Assembly (NCBI RefSeq): GCF_027533505.1
Contig: NZ_JAPZUB010000003.1
Location: 1 to 64,000 of the forward strand
Length of the DNA: 64,000 nucleotides
DNA from: Flavobacterium sp.
GTDB lineage: Bacteria > Bacteroidota > Bacteroidia > Flavobacteriales > Flavobacteriaceae
Reading direction: 5' to 3'
How positions within the stretch are numbered: position 1 is the stretch's first letter; every line of letters starts with the position of its first letter. Of the stretch, positions 35,621 to 43,113 are shown piece after piece. Both the position numbers and the translations under genes were made by a program. The notes beneath the pieces are model-generated. The model did not search any database. It was not told the DNA's origin and saw only the letters and a list, made by a program, of their open reading frames with translations.

Positions 35621-36283
35621 TTAGATGTTCAGAAAGCGATCCAAATATTCAGAACGTTCTTTCAAGTTATTCAAAAACATATCATCGTGATGTTCCGAAA
35701 CAATAGTATAATTGTAACGTCGGAACGTTTGAATAATGTCGTTCATGGGGCCAATGGCAATTTTGACGGTTATTTCCACTTGGTCTCCAGCCACATCTGA
35801 GATAAACGCCCCCAACATTTTGGCATTATTACTCTCTACAATTTGAGCGATCTGACTCATTGCATAGTCGTTTAAGCCTTTTTGAACTACAATAATTCCC
35901 CCTTGCTCTTTTAGAAAAGGCGTTTCATGGAAAAATTTGACAATATCCTCCAGCTCATAATACCCTAAATACTGATTGTTTTCATCGTCCAATACCGGTA
36001 CAATGTTCGTGTGATTTTTTGCAAATACCTCCAAAACATCCAACCACATCATACTTTTCCGTGCAAAAAATCCTTCCAAAACATAACGGTAGTCTGAAAG
36101 CGGCTTGTCCATGTCAAACGTTTCTACATCGTCGGCGGCGATACAGCCAATGTAGATGCCTTCTTGCAGCACAGGGAAATTGGAAAATGGAACTTCCAAA
36201 AAAAAGTCTTGCGCGTCAGCAACGGTTTGTAAACTGTCTAAGGCAGCATGATCGTTGGTGATGTAATCATTGATGGCAGTCAT
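35621..36283 (-). CDS. CBS-domain protein
   Basis: A 220-residue soluble protein. Residues about 1-130 hold two CBS motifs (FFLEVPFSNFPVLQEGIYIGCIAADD and NIVPVLDDENNQYLGYYELEDIV), which in other proteins bind adenine nucleotides. The C-terminal part (about 140-215; AKMLGAFISDVAGDQVEITVKI) resembles an ACT-like fold. Function is unknown. The steady link with nadK in Bacteroidota suggests nucleotide sensing, which is inference. It is divergent from pdxJ. Confidence 0.85.
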   Translation of the reverse strand: MTAINDYITNDHAALDSLQTVADAQDFFLEVPFSNFPVLQEGIYIGCIAADDVETFDMDKPLSDYRYVLEGFFARKSMMWLDVLEVFAKNHTNIVPVLDDENNQYLGYYELEDIVKFFHETPFLKEQGGIIVVQKGLNDYAMSQIAQIVESNNAKMLGAFISDVAGDQVEITVKIAIGPMNDIIQTFRRYNYTIVSEHHDDMFLNNLKERSEYLDRFLNI

Positions 36284-36345
36284 AGGGAAGGATATTTAAT
36301 GCAAAATAATCAATTTTTTCGTTCGGGTGTGCCGATTTTAACTTG

Positions 36346-36353
36346 TATTTTTG
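36346..36353 (+). promoter_or_regulatory. pdxJ promoter -7 element (TATTTTTG)
   Basis: Exact TAnnTTTG match 21 bases before ATG 36375, in the 91-base divergent gap with the CBS gene. Confidence 0.5.
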
Positions 36354-36374
36354 CATAATTAATCCACAAATACC

Positions 36375-37088
36375 ATGACAAAACTAAGTGTCAACATCAA
36401 TAAAATAGCCACGTTGCGTAATGCTCGAGGCGGAAATGTGCCCAATGTTGTTGAGGCAGCTGTCGCGATACAGCGTTTTGGTGCCCAAGGGATAACCATT
36501 CATCCAAGACCCGATGAACGGCATATTCGCTATCAAGATGCCCGTGATTTGCGCGGTGTAGTCACTACTGAATTTAATATCGAAGGAAATCCCCAGCATA
36601 ATTTTATCGATCTCGTTCTCGAATGCCGTCCCGAGCAAGTAACCCTGGTGCCCGATGCCGTTGGGGCAATTACTTCCTCAGCAGGTTGGGATACCGTGCG
36701 CCACCAATCGTATTTACAGGAGGTGATAGCTGTATTTAAGGCTCAGGGAATTCGAACTTCAATTTTTGTAGATCCCGATCTAAAAATGATTGAAGGGGCC
36801 AAAGCTACCGGCACCGATCGGATAGAGTTGTATACAGAGCACTTTGCCCAGCAATATGCTTTGGGAAATGAACACGCCATTACGCCCTATGCTGCTGCTG
36901 CGCAACGAGCGGTAGATTTAGACTTGGGCGTGAATGCAGGGCACGATTTAAGTTTGGAGAACATTCGGTTTTTTAAGCAAAATATCCCCGGACTTTTAGA
37001 GGTTTCCATTGGGCACGCCTTAATATCAGAAGCTTTGTATTTTGGTCTTGATAATGTAGTGAATATGTACCTTCAAAAATTGAAATAA
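36375..37088 (+). CDS. pdxJ: Pyridoxine 5'-phosphate synthase
   Basis: Condenses 1-deoxyxylulose 5-phosphate with 3-amino-2-oxopropyl phosphate to pyridoxine 5'-phosphate in the DXP-dependent vitamin B6 pathway. The 237-residue TIM-barrel shows LSVNINKIATLRNARGG at the N-terminus, GITIHPRPDERHI, VTLVPD and the phosphate-binding LEVSIGHALISEAL at the C-terminus. Length is normal. A 14-bp tandem repeat separates it from the hydrolase gene downstream. Confidence 0.96.
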   Translation: MTKLSVNINKIATLRNARGGNVPNVVEAAVAIQRFGAQGITIHPRPDERHIRYQDARDLRGVVTTEFNIEGNPQHNFIDLVLECRPEQVTLVPDAVGAITSSAGWDTVRHQSYLQEVIAVFKAQGIRTSIFVDPDLKMIEGAKATGTDRIELYTEHFAQQYALGNEHAITPYAAAAQRAVDLDLGVNAGHDLSLENIRFFKQNIPGLLEVSIGHALISEALYFGLDNVVNMYLQKLK

Positions 37089-37099
37089 AAACAATTTTC

Positions 37100-37160
37100 A
37101 ATTCATAACTCATAATTCATAACTCATAATTCATAACTCATAATTCATAACTCATAATTC
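37100..37160 (+). repeat. 14-bp tandem repeat, 4.4 copies
   Basis: The unit AATTCATAACTCAT occurs four times without a mismatch (37100-37155) followed by a partial AATTC. It fills the gap between pdxJ and the alpha/beta hydrolase gene, ending seven bases before the ATG, so copy number would change the distance between any upstream promoter and the gene. Confidence 0.93.
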
Positions 37161-37167
37161 TCAAAAC

Positions 37168-37932
37168 ATGTTGTTCTCTAGGATTGAAGGTGAAGGTAAG
37201 CCCTTACTTATTATTCATGGTTTCATGGGAATGTCAGACAATTGGAAGTCGTTTGCGCCTCAATATGCATCGCTGGGGTATCAAGTCCATTTGCTCGATT
37301 TACGAAACCATGGCAAAAGCTTCCACTCAGACGCGTTCAATTATGAAGTGATGATGCAAGATGTTGTAGCCTACGCCAACGAATATCAGTTGAATTCATT
37401 TGACATCATCGGACATTCTATGGGAGGAAAGGTAGCGATGTTGTTGGCGGTCCGTCATCCCGATCGGGTACGGAAATTAGTTGTTGCCGATATCGGACCC
37501 AAATATTACGCGCCGCATCATCACGATATTTTGGCCGGACTCAATGCTGTGGATTTTTCTATTCAACCCGACCGTGCCCAAGTAGAAGAAATGTTGTATC
37601 CCTACATTCCTGATTTTGGTACGCGCCAGTTTTTGATGAAAAACGTATATTGGAAAACACCCGGGCAGCTTGATTTTCGCTTTAATTTAAAAGTATTTAA
37701 CGAGCAAATCGAAGCAGTAGGCGCTGCTTTGCCCGAGCATACGGTTTTCAATAATCCTACCTTATTTTTACGGGGAGGAAATTCGCGCTATATCGTAGAT
37801 GCCGATTGGGAAGGCATTCAACGTCATTTTCCGCAAGCTGTATTAGACACAATTCCCGGCGTAGGGCATTGGCTTCATGCCGAAAATCCGAAATCGTTCT
37901 TTGAGATCACTGCACGATTTTTGCAAGAATAA
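37168..37932 (+). CDS. Alpha/beta fold hydrolase (YbfF-like esterase)
   Basis: A 254-residue alpha/beta hydrolase. The nucleophile elbow GHSMGGK near residue 92-98 carries the serine; the family HGFMGMSDNW oxyanion segment is near 18-27, and the catalytic histidine is in VGHWLHAENP near 233-242. The closest characterised relatives I can name are YbfF-type acyl esterases; the substrate is unknown. A tandem repeat lies directly upstream. Confidence 0.88.
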   Translation: MLFSRIEGEGKPLLIIHGFMGMSDNWKSFAPQYASLGYQVHLLDLRNHGKSFHSDAFNYEVMMQDVVAYANEYQLNSFDIIGHSMGGKVAMLLAVRHPDRVRKLVVADIGPKYYAPHHHDILAGLNAVDFSIQPDRAQVEEMLYPYIPDFGTRQFLMKNVYWKTPGQLDFRFNLKVFNEQIEAVGAALPEHTVFNNPTLFLRGGNSRYIVDADWEGIQRHFPQAVLDTIPGVGHWLHAENPKSFFEITARFLQE

Positions 37933-37950
37933 ATGGGTTCCTTAGGGCAT

Positions 37951-37982
37951 AAAAAAAGGCTTCCGTTGGGAAGCCTTTTCTA
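37951..37982. terminator. Bidirectional intrinsic terminator
   Basis: AAAAGGCTTCC-gttg-GGAAGCCTTTT is a perfect 11-bp stem with A and T runs on its flanks, between the convergent hydrolase gene and T9SS cargo gene. It should stop transcription from both sides. Confidence 0.9.
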
Positions 37983-37997
37983 TTTATCAAAACTGAA

Positions 37998-38891
37998 TTA
38001 GTTTTTGATTAATTTTTTTACAGCCAAACCTTCCGCAGAAGAAATGTTCAAGAAATAGACGCCTGCATTTAAATCACTCACATTTATAGATGTAGATGAT
38101 GTTGCATCAGCGTTGAAAGATTTCACAATTCTTCCATTGATGTCAGTAATCTCAACTTTGTCAATCAAAATAGCGTCGTCTGAAGAAATATTGACGATGC
38201 TGTTTGATGGATTTGGGTACAAATTGAATTTGTTAGCTAAGAACTCACTGTTTGATAATGTACCAGTTACAGTAATGTTGTCTAGGAACATTACATATTG
38301 GTCGTTTCCATCATTTTGGAAAGCAATACGGAAAGATGTTCCCGCTAAACTTGCTGGAAGTGGCACTTCTCTATAACTACCTGTATTCAACTCGTTGTTG
38401 ACATCAAGCAATAGCGTAGTAAAGTTTGCCACAGCATTACCTCCCGTTGGAGAAATCAAAACGCGGTAATCTTCCAAGAAATTGGCGCTACCTAAACTAA
38501 CTGCTGCCCAGTTAAGGCTTAATCCAGTTGTTCCAGCGGGTACAGTGATAAGAGGTGATACAAGCCAATCGTTAGCAACACCAACAGGTGTGTACCATGA
38601 GTTACTTGCAATAATGTTACCATCCATTCCTGTTGCGGCTGCTGGGTAACCTGGATAATCAGGATTAGCACCTTGAATGTCAGCAAGTGATAGTACTGTC
38701 CAAGCATTCTGAACAAGGAACGATAGCGGTTCACCATCGGTTCCGTCAGGTCCCACAGGAGTTCTGTTGTCAAGGTTGTAAAGAGTCCATCCACTAACCC
38801 CAGGTCCGTTACCATCCCAATTTTCTTGGAAAATTTGTGCTGATGCCATAGAACCAGCCAATAATGTTAAAGAAAGTAATAGTTTTTTCAT
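37998..38891 (-). CDS. Secreted adhesin-like protein with T9SS type A sorting domain
   Basis: A 297-residue exported protein. Signal peptide (LLLSLTLLAGSMASAQ), then a jelly-roll region of the cleaved-adhesin/choice-of-anchor J type (FQENWDGNGPGVSGWTLYN, NDWLVSPLITVPAG, MFLDNITVTG), then a C-terminal T9SS type A domain from about residue 225 (FNLYPNPSNSIVNIS, LNAGVYFLNISSAEG, VKKLIKN). The latter directs export through the SprA translocon and attachment to the surface. No catalytic residues are evident. ATG 38891 is chosen; a start two codons upstream is possible. Confidence 0.9.
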   Translation of the reverse strand: MKKLLLSLTLLAGSMASAQIFQENWDGNGPGVSGWTLYNLDNRTPVGPDGTDGEPLSFLVQNAWTVLSLADIQGANPDYPGYPAAATGMDGNIIASNSWYTPVGVANDWLVSPLITVPAGTTGLSLNWAAVSLGSANFLEDYRVLISPTGGNAVANFTTLLLDVNNELNTGSYREVPLPASLAGTSFRIAFQNDGNDQYVMFLDNITVTGTLSNSEFLANKFNLYPNPSNSIVNISSDDAILIDKVEITDINGRIVKSFNADATSSTSINVSDLNAGVYFLNISSAEGLAVKKLIKN

Positions 38892-38916
38892 GTACATAAA
38901 TTTATTAATTACAAAG

Positions 38917-38924
38917 CAAATCTA
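38917..38924 (-). promoter_or_regulatory. T9SS cargo gene promoter -7 element (TAGATTTG)
   Basis: Exact TAnnTTTG match on the minus strand, 25 bases before ATG 38891. Confidence 0.5.
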
Positions 38925-38986
38925 AGTAATTTTATTCTTTTACACAATTTTTTTACCTTTAAACCCAACAATTAAGTGTTAATGTT

Positions 38987-39335
38987 ATGAAGAAACTTCT
39001 TGTGCGTGTGTTAGTTACCGCTCTTTTGGTGATGATTATTCCTTACTTTTTTTAAAGGAATTGTGGTCGATGCCTTTACTACAGCCTTAACTGTAGCGCT
39101 AGTTTTAGGGGTGTTAAACCTTTTTGTAAAACCTATTTTCGTCCTTTTTACCTTACCTATTACCGTGTTTAGTCTAGGTTTATTTTTGCTCGTCATCAAC
39201 GGAATGATGATCATGCTTTGCGATTATTTTGTCGACGGTTTTGATGTCAAGAATATCGGTTGGGCCATGCTTTTTAGTGTGGTGCTTTCGCTCTCGCAGT
39301 CACTTGTTTACCGGTTGACTGAACTTAAAAAATAA
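38987..39335 (+). pseudogene. Frameshifted phage-holin-family-4 type small membrane protein
   Basis: The track shows only a 90-residue ORF starting at GTG 39063 (VDAFTTALTVALVLGVLNLFVKP). Immediately upstream, ATG 38987 opens a 22-codon frame reading MKKLLVRVLVTALLVMIIPYFF and then TAA. Together the two pieces make the usual about 115-residue, four-helix protein of the mycobacterial-type phage holin superfamily, a common chromosomal family unrelated to phage lysis here. They are out of register by one base at a run of seven T (39047-39053); six T would give a continuous frame (IPYFFKGIVVDAF). This is a real frameshift, a sequencing indel, or slippage-based expression. Confidence 0.8.
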
Positions 39336-39366
39336 GACTTTAAAAATCAATACCCTAAAACTTGGT

Positions 39367-39399
39367 CGGGTTGCAGAAAAATTATACTTTTGCAACCCG
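39367..39399. repeat. Palindrome over the tig promoter
   Basis: CGGGTTGCA (39367-39375) and TGCAACCCG (39391-39399) are perfect 9-bp inverted arms. The right arm overlaps the end of the -7 box TACTTTTG, so a bound protein or a structure here would compete with RNA polymerase. Confidence 0.6.
39385..39392 (+). promoter_or_regulatory. tig promoter -7 element (TACTTTTG)
   Basis: Exact TAnnTTTG match 37 bases before ATG 39430, within an inverted repeat. Confidence 0.55.
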
Positions 39400-39429
39400 A
39401 TTTTATATACTAAAAATTAGTTCAAACTC

Positions 39430-40764
39430 ATGAATATTACAAGAAATAATGTGGACGCTTTGAATGCAGTAGTGACTGTAGAAGTGAACAAAAGCGATTA
39501 TGCAGACAAAGTACAGGAAGTGTTAACCAACTACCGTAAAAATGCAAGCATCCCCGGATTCCGCAAAGGGGCTGTGCCCATGACGTTAATCCAAAAACAA
39601 TACGGAAAAGCAGTATTATTGGACGAAGTGAACAAATTGTTGCAAGAAAGTTTGAACAATTACTTGGTGGAAGAGAAATTAGACATCCTTGGAAACCCAC
39701 TTCCTAAAGTTACGGAAGATTTTAATTGGGATACTGACGATTTTAAATTCGAATTCGAATTGGGTCTTGCCCCTGAATTCTCCGTTGATTTAGGCGCTAA
39801 AACAAGCGTAGTAAAATATAATGTGATTGCCGACGAAACGATGCTAAACGCTCAAATCGCACGCATTCAAAAACAATACGGAAAGGTTATTGCCAAAGAT
39901 AAAGTTGAAGAAGGAAATGATGTCGCCGGTATTTTTGCCAACGTAGAGCGTGGCATCAACAACCGCACTACGCTTGATCTAGAAGATCTTGCCGACAAAA
40001 AAGCGGTAAAAGCAATTTTGGGTAAAAAAGTAGGCGACGTAGTGACCTTAAACACAAAAGGCTTGTTCAATGACGATCATAAATTAATGGATGTCCTCAA
40101 TATCGGTCACGATGACGTACACGGATTGGATGTCGAAGTGACCTTCACTATTGATGAAGTAATCGGATATGAGCCCGCTACCTTAGATCAAGAATTGTTT
40201 GATCGGTTGTTCGGACCCAAAGCAGTGACTTCTGTTGATGAGTTAAAAGCAAAAATCAAAGAAGATGCCGAGCGTCAATTCGCCCAACAAGCCGACCAAA
40301 AGTTCTTGAACGATGTGACGGAGTTCTTGGTAGAAGCTACAAAATTTGATTTGCCCGCTGAATTCTTAAAAAAATGGATTCAAACCACCGGCGAAAATCC
40401 AATCTCGGCCGAAGAAGCTGCTGCCGAATACGAACGCTCTGAAAAAGGATTGCGTTACCAATTAATCGAAAGTAAAATCATGAAGGACAACAACCTTCAA
40501 ATTACCTTCGACGAATTGAAAGACTACACCTCCGGTTTGATCAAACAACAAATGGCACAATTCGGTCAAATGGATCCCTCCGACGAGGATGTACAAGGCA
40601 TCGTAGCCCGCGTGATGTCCAATCAAGACGAAGTGCGCCGTTTGTCCGAACAAGTGATGAACCAAAAAATGTTGGATTTGTTCAAAACCAACGTGAAAGC
40701 CAAAACCAAAGAAGTGAACTACGAAGACTTCGTAAAAGCGATGTACGGCGAGTTGAAACACTAA
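39430..40764 (+). CDS. tig: Trigger factor (ribosome-associated chaperone)
   Basis: Ribosome-bound chaperone that receives nascent chains. The 444-residue protein has the ribosome-binding signature in PGFRKGAVPMTLIQKQYG near 40-57, a degenerate central peptidyl-prolyl isomerase-like region (about 150-240) and a long helical C-terminal chaperone domain. The PPIase part is poorly conserved compared with proteobacterial trigger factor, as is usual in Bacteroidota. It sits before clpP and clpX as in many bacteria but has its own terminator. Confidence 0.93.
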   Translation: MNITRNNVDALNAVVTVEVNKSDYADKVQEVLTNYRKNASIPGFRKGAVPMTLIQKQYGKAVLLDEVNKLLQESLNNYLVEEKLDILGNPLPKVTEDFNWDTDDFKFEFELGLAPEFSVDLGAKTSVVKYNVIADETMLNAQIARIQKQYGKVIAKDKVEEGNDVAGIFANVERGINNRTTLDLEDLADKKAVKAILGKKVGDVVTLNTKGLFNDDHKLMDVLNIGHDDVHGLDVEVTFTIDEVIGYEPATLDQELFDRLFGPKAVTSVDELKAKIKEDAERQFAQQADQKFLNDVTEFLVEATKFDLPAEFLKKWIQTTGENPISAEEAAAEYERSEKGLRYQLIESKIMKDNNLQITFDELKDYTSGLIKQQMAQFGQMDPSDEDVQGIVARVMSNQDEVRRLSEQVMNQKMLDLFKTNVKAKTKEVNYEDFVKAMYGELKH

Positions 40765-40779
40765 TTCAAATAATATTGC

Positions 40780-40787
40780 TATATTTG
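40780..40787 (+). promoter_or_regulatory. Orphan -7 element (TATATTTG) before a terminator
   Basis: Exact TAnnTTTG match 15 bases after the tig stop and directly abutting the terminator stem at 40788. A transcript from here would begin inside the hairpin. It may be fortuitous, or a promoter whose product is the distal clpP leader. Confidence 0.4.
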
Positions 40788-40823
40788 AGCGTCAAAGTCT
40801 CCTCGATTTTGACGCTTTTTTTA
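40788..40823 (+). terminator. Intrinsic terminator after tig
   Basis: AGCGTCAAA-gtctcctcga-TTTTGACGCT followed by seven T in total, giving a 9-bp stem with a 10-base loop. Confidence 0.85.
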
Positions 40824-40849
40824 AATACGTTCTTACCGTTTTTGGGCAG

Positions 40850-41000
40850 CATTTCCGGCTTTTGTTTCGGTACCGTCGTGCCACTCGGTTGTTGTTCGGC
40901 CCCTCAGGCGCTTCCTTCGGTCGCGCTGCTGTTCCCACAACAACACGACCGCCACTTCCGGTGACCTTCACGACAATCCGGGCTGCAATTCCCTAAAAAC
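40850..41000. repeat. GC-rich degenerate intergenic repeat, copy 2
   Basis: Most of the 328-base gap between tig and clpP is a GC-rich, non-coding stretch ending GGGCTGCAATTCCCTAA, similar to the end of the copy before queG (CGCTGCAATCCCTAA). The 62-codon ORF of the track here has no recognisable protein features. The rest of the gap (41001-41092) holds an AT-rich clpP leader; I see AACCTTTG at about 41030 as a weak, one-mismatch -7 candidate. Confidence 0.5.
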
Positions 41001-41092
41001 CGTCACTTTGGCATTTCTATGAAAAGCGGTACAACCTTTGTACTCCTTTTCGCATCTAGTAAAAAGAATATTAATTCATTTCATCACAACCT

Positions 41093-41749
41093 ATGAATTT
41101 CGGAAAAGAATTTAAAAAATTTGCGACGAAAAAGCACGGGGTCAACAGCCTTTACTACGACAAAATCGTAGCCGGTATGACACCCTATATTATTGAAGAA
41201 CGTCAATTAAACGTTTCGCAACTCGATGTGTTCTCCCGTTTGATGATGGACCGCATCATCTTTTTGGGCACAGGCGTTGACGATTATGTGGCCAACATTA
41301 TCCAAGCGCAATTGCTCTTCTTGGAAAGTGTTGATGCTTCCAAAGACATTCAAATCTATATCAATTCGCCCGGCGGAAGCGTGTATGCCGGTTTGGGAAT
41401 TTACGATACCATGCAATATGTCAAACCCGATGTAGCCACCATCTGTACCGGAATGGCCGCGTCTATGGGGGCCGTACTCTTGTGTGCCGGCGCCGAAGGG
41501 AAACGTTCAGCCTTACCCCACTCCCGTGTCATGATTCACCAACCTTCTGGTGGAGCACAAGGCGTAGCTACCGATATGGAAATCAACTTGAAAGAAATGT
41601 TGAAATTGAAAGACGAATTGTACCATATTATTGCCAATCACTCGGGACAATCGTTTGATAAAGTATACAAAGACTCCGAACGCGACTACTGGATGATTGC
41701 CGATGAGGCCAAAGAATACGGTATGATCGACGAAGTATTACGCAGATAA
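41093..41749 (+). CDS. clpP: ATP-dependent Clp protease proteolytic subunit
   Basis: Serine peptidase that forms the tetradecameric chamber of the Clp protease. The 218-residue protein has catalytic S124 in [11 protein letters not shown] and H149 in [11 protein letters not shown], with the [10 protein letters not shown] oxyanion region near 91-100. Length is normal. clpX follows after an 83-base gap that holds a short repeat, so they are likely in one transcript. Confidence 0.97.
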   Translation: MNFGKEFKKFATKKHGVNSLYYDKIVAGMTPYIIEERQLNVSQLDVFSRLMMDRIIFLGTGVDDYVANIIQAQLLFLESVDASKDIQIYINSPGGSVYAGLGIYDTMQYVKPDVATICTGMAASMGAVLLCAGAEGKRSALPHSRVMIHQPSGGAQGVATDMEINLKEMLKLKDELYHIIANHSGQSFDKVYKDSERDYWMIADEAKEYGMIDEVLRR

Positions 41750-41776
41750 TTTTTAATAAGTCGCTAAGTAACCGAG

Positions 41777-41822
41777 TTTCTCAGCCTCATTCGCTCAGGT
41801 TCTCAGTTTCTCAGCTTCTCAG
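41777..41822 (+). repeat. 8-bp repeat NTTCTCAG between clpP and clpX
   Basis: NTTCTCAG occurs four times (41777-41784, 41799-41806, 41807-41814, 41815-41822), the last three directly in tandem, with a degenerate unit between the first two. It occupies the leader of clpX and ends 10 bases before its ATG. It resembles tandem CTCAG/CTAAG-type strings that I recall from flavobacterial intergenic regions. Confidence 0.75.
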
Positions 41823-41832
41823 CAGCTCAATT

Positions 41833-43062
41833 ATGGCTAAAGAAGTTTTAGAATGTTCTTTTTGCGGACGTAAAAAACCCGAAACAAACTTGTTGATTGC
41901 CGGTATTAGCGCACACATTTGTGACCGCTGTATCGAGCAAGCGCATGGCATTGTATTGGAAGAAATTCGTACAGGAGCAAGCGCCAAATCGGCCGCCGAC
42001 TTGGTATTGAAACACCCTAAAGAGATTCGTTCCTTTTTGGATCAATATGTCATTGGTCAGGAACAAACCAAAAAAGTACTTTCCGTAGCGGTGTACAACC
42101 ACTACAAACGGTTAATGCAACCCCACGCAGCCGATGAAGTTGAAATTGAAAAGTCAAACATCATCATGGTCGGCCAAACGGGTACCGGCAAAACCTTAGT
42201 GGCTAAAACCATTGCGCGTATGTTGGATGTGCCCTTAGCGATCGTCGATGCCACCGTATTGACAGAAGCCGGTTATGTGGGCGAAGACGTTGAAAGTATT
42301 CTTACGCGTTTGCTTCAAGCCGCCGATTATGATGTGGCCAAAGCCGAACGCGGGATTGTTTTCATTGACGAAATTGATAAAATTGCACGAAAAAGCGATA
42401 ACCCCTCCATTACCCGCGACGTGTCGGGTGAAGGGGTGCAGCAAGCCTTACTCAAATTGTTGGAAGGAACCGTGGTCAACGTTCCCCCAAAAGGCGGACG
42501 AAAACACCCCGACCAAAAATTTGTGGAGGTCAATACCCAAAACATCCTATTTATCGCGGGTGGTGCTTTCGATGGTATCGAACGCGTGATTTCAAAACGT
42601 TTAAATCGACAAGCCGTTGGGTACAGCAACCAAAAGAAGGAAGCAGTGGATAAGGATAATTTGTTGCAATACATTACCCCCAAAGACTTGAAAGATTTTG
42701 GTTTAATTCCCGAAATCATTGGTCGTTTACCTGTTTTAACCCACATGGATCCACTCGATAAAGCAACCTTACGGGCCATACTTACCGAACCCAAAAATGC
42801 CTTAATCAAGCAGTATGAAAAATTGTTTGCGATGGATCACGTAGCCTTAACGGTGACCCATGAAGCACTCGATTATATTGTTGAAAAAGCATTGGAGTAC
42901 AAATTGGGTGCCCGAGGATTGCGCTCGCTTTGCGAAGCCATTCTCACCGACGCTATGTACGAACTACCCGGCTCTGACGAACGAAATCTAGAGATAGACC
43001 AAGCCTATGCCGAGCATGCGTTGAATAAAAACTTACTGAAACGATTAGAAATTGCTTCTTAA
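41833..43062 (+). CDS. clpX: ATP-dependent Clp protease ATP-binding subunit ClpX
   Basis: AAA+ unfoldase that recognises substrates and feeds them to ClpP. The 409-residue protein has the N-terminal zinc-binding domain (C8, C11, C30, C33), Walker A GQTGTGKT at 114-121, Walker [10 protein letters not shown] near 176-184, and the ClpP-contact IGF-type loop in the RLPVLT-containing C-terminal half. Length is normal. Confidence 0.97.
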   Translation: MAKEVLECSFCGRKKPETNLLIAGISAHICDRCIEQAHGIVLEEIRTGASAKSAADLVLKHPKEIRSFLDQYVIGQEQTKKVLSVAVYNHYKRLMQPHAADEVEIEKSNIIMVGQTGTGKTLVAKTIARMLDVPLAIVDATVLTEAGYVGEDVESILTRLLQAADYDVAKAERGIVFIDEIDKIARKSDNPSITRDVSGEGVQQALLKLLEGTVVNVPPKGGRKHPDQKFVEVNTQNILFIAGGAFDGIERVISKRLNRQAVGYSNQKKEAVDKDNLLQYITPKDLKDFGLIPEIIGRLPVLTHMDPLDKATLRAILTEPKNALIKQYEKLFAMDHVALTVTHEALDYIVEKALEYKLGARGLRSLCEAILTDAMYELPGSDERNLEIDQAYAEHALNKNLLKRLEIAS

Positions 43063-43067
43063 AACAC

Positions 43068-43096
43068 AAAAACCCGATCCACCGATCGGGTTTTTT
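43068..43096 (+). terminator. Intrinsic terminator after clpX
   Basis: AACCCGATC-cacc-GATCGGGTT with a following T run, six bases after the clpX stop. The A run before it may also serve the convergent outer-membrane gene. Confidence 0.9.
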
Positions 43097-43113
43097 ATGC
43101 ACTAACCTCAAAT

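Noticed and set aside
38987-39335. Prophage or lysis cassette suggested by the phage holin family name
   Set aside because: No endolysin, spanin, integrase or structural genes nearby; this family is commonly chromosomal in Bacteroidota.
40776-40964. 62-codon ORF MLYLSVKVSSIL... between tig and clpP
   Set aside because: It runs through the tig terminator and the GC-rich repeat, with no recognisable motif.
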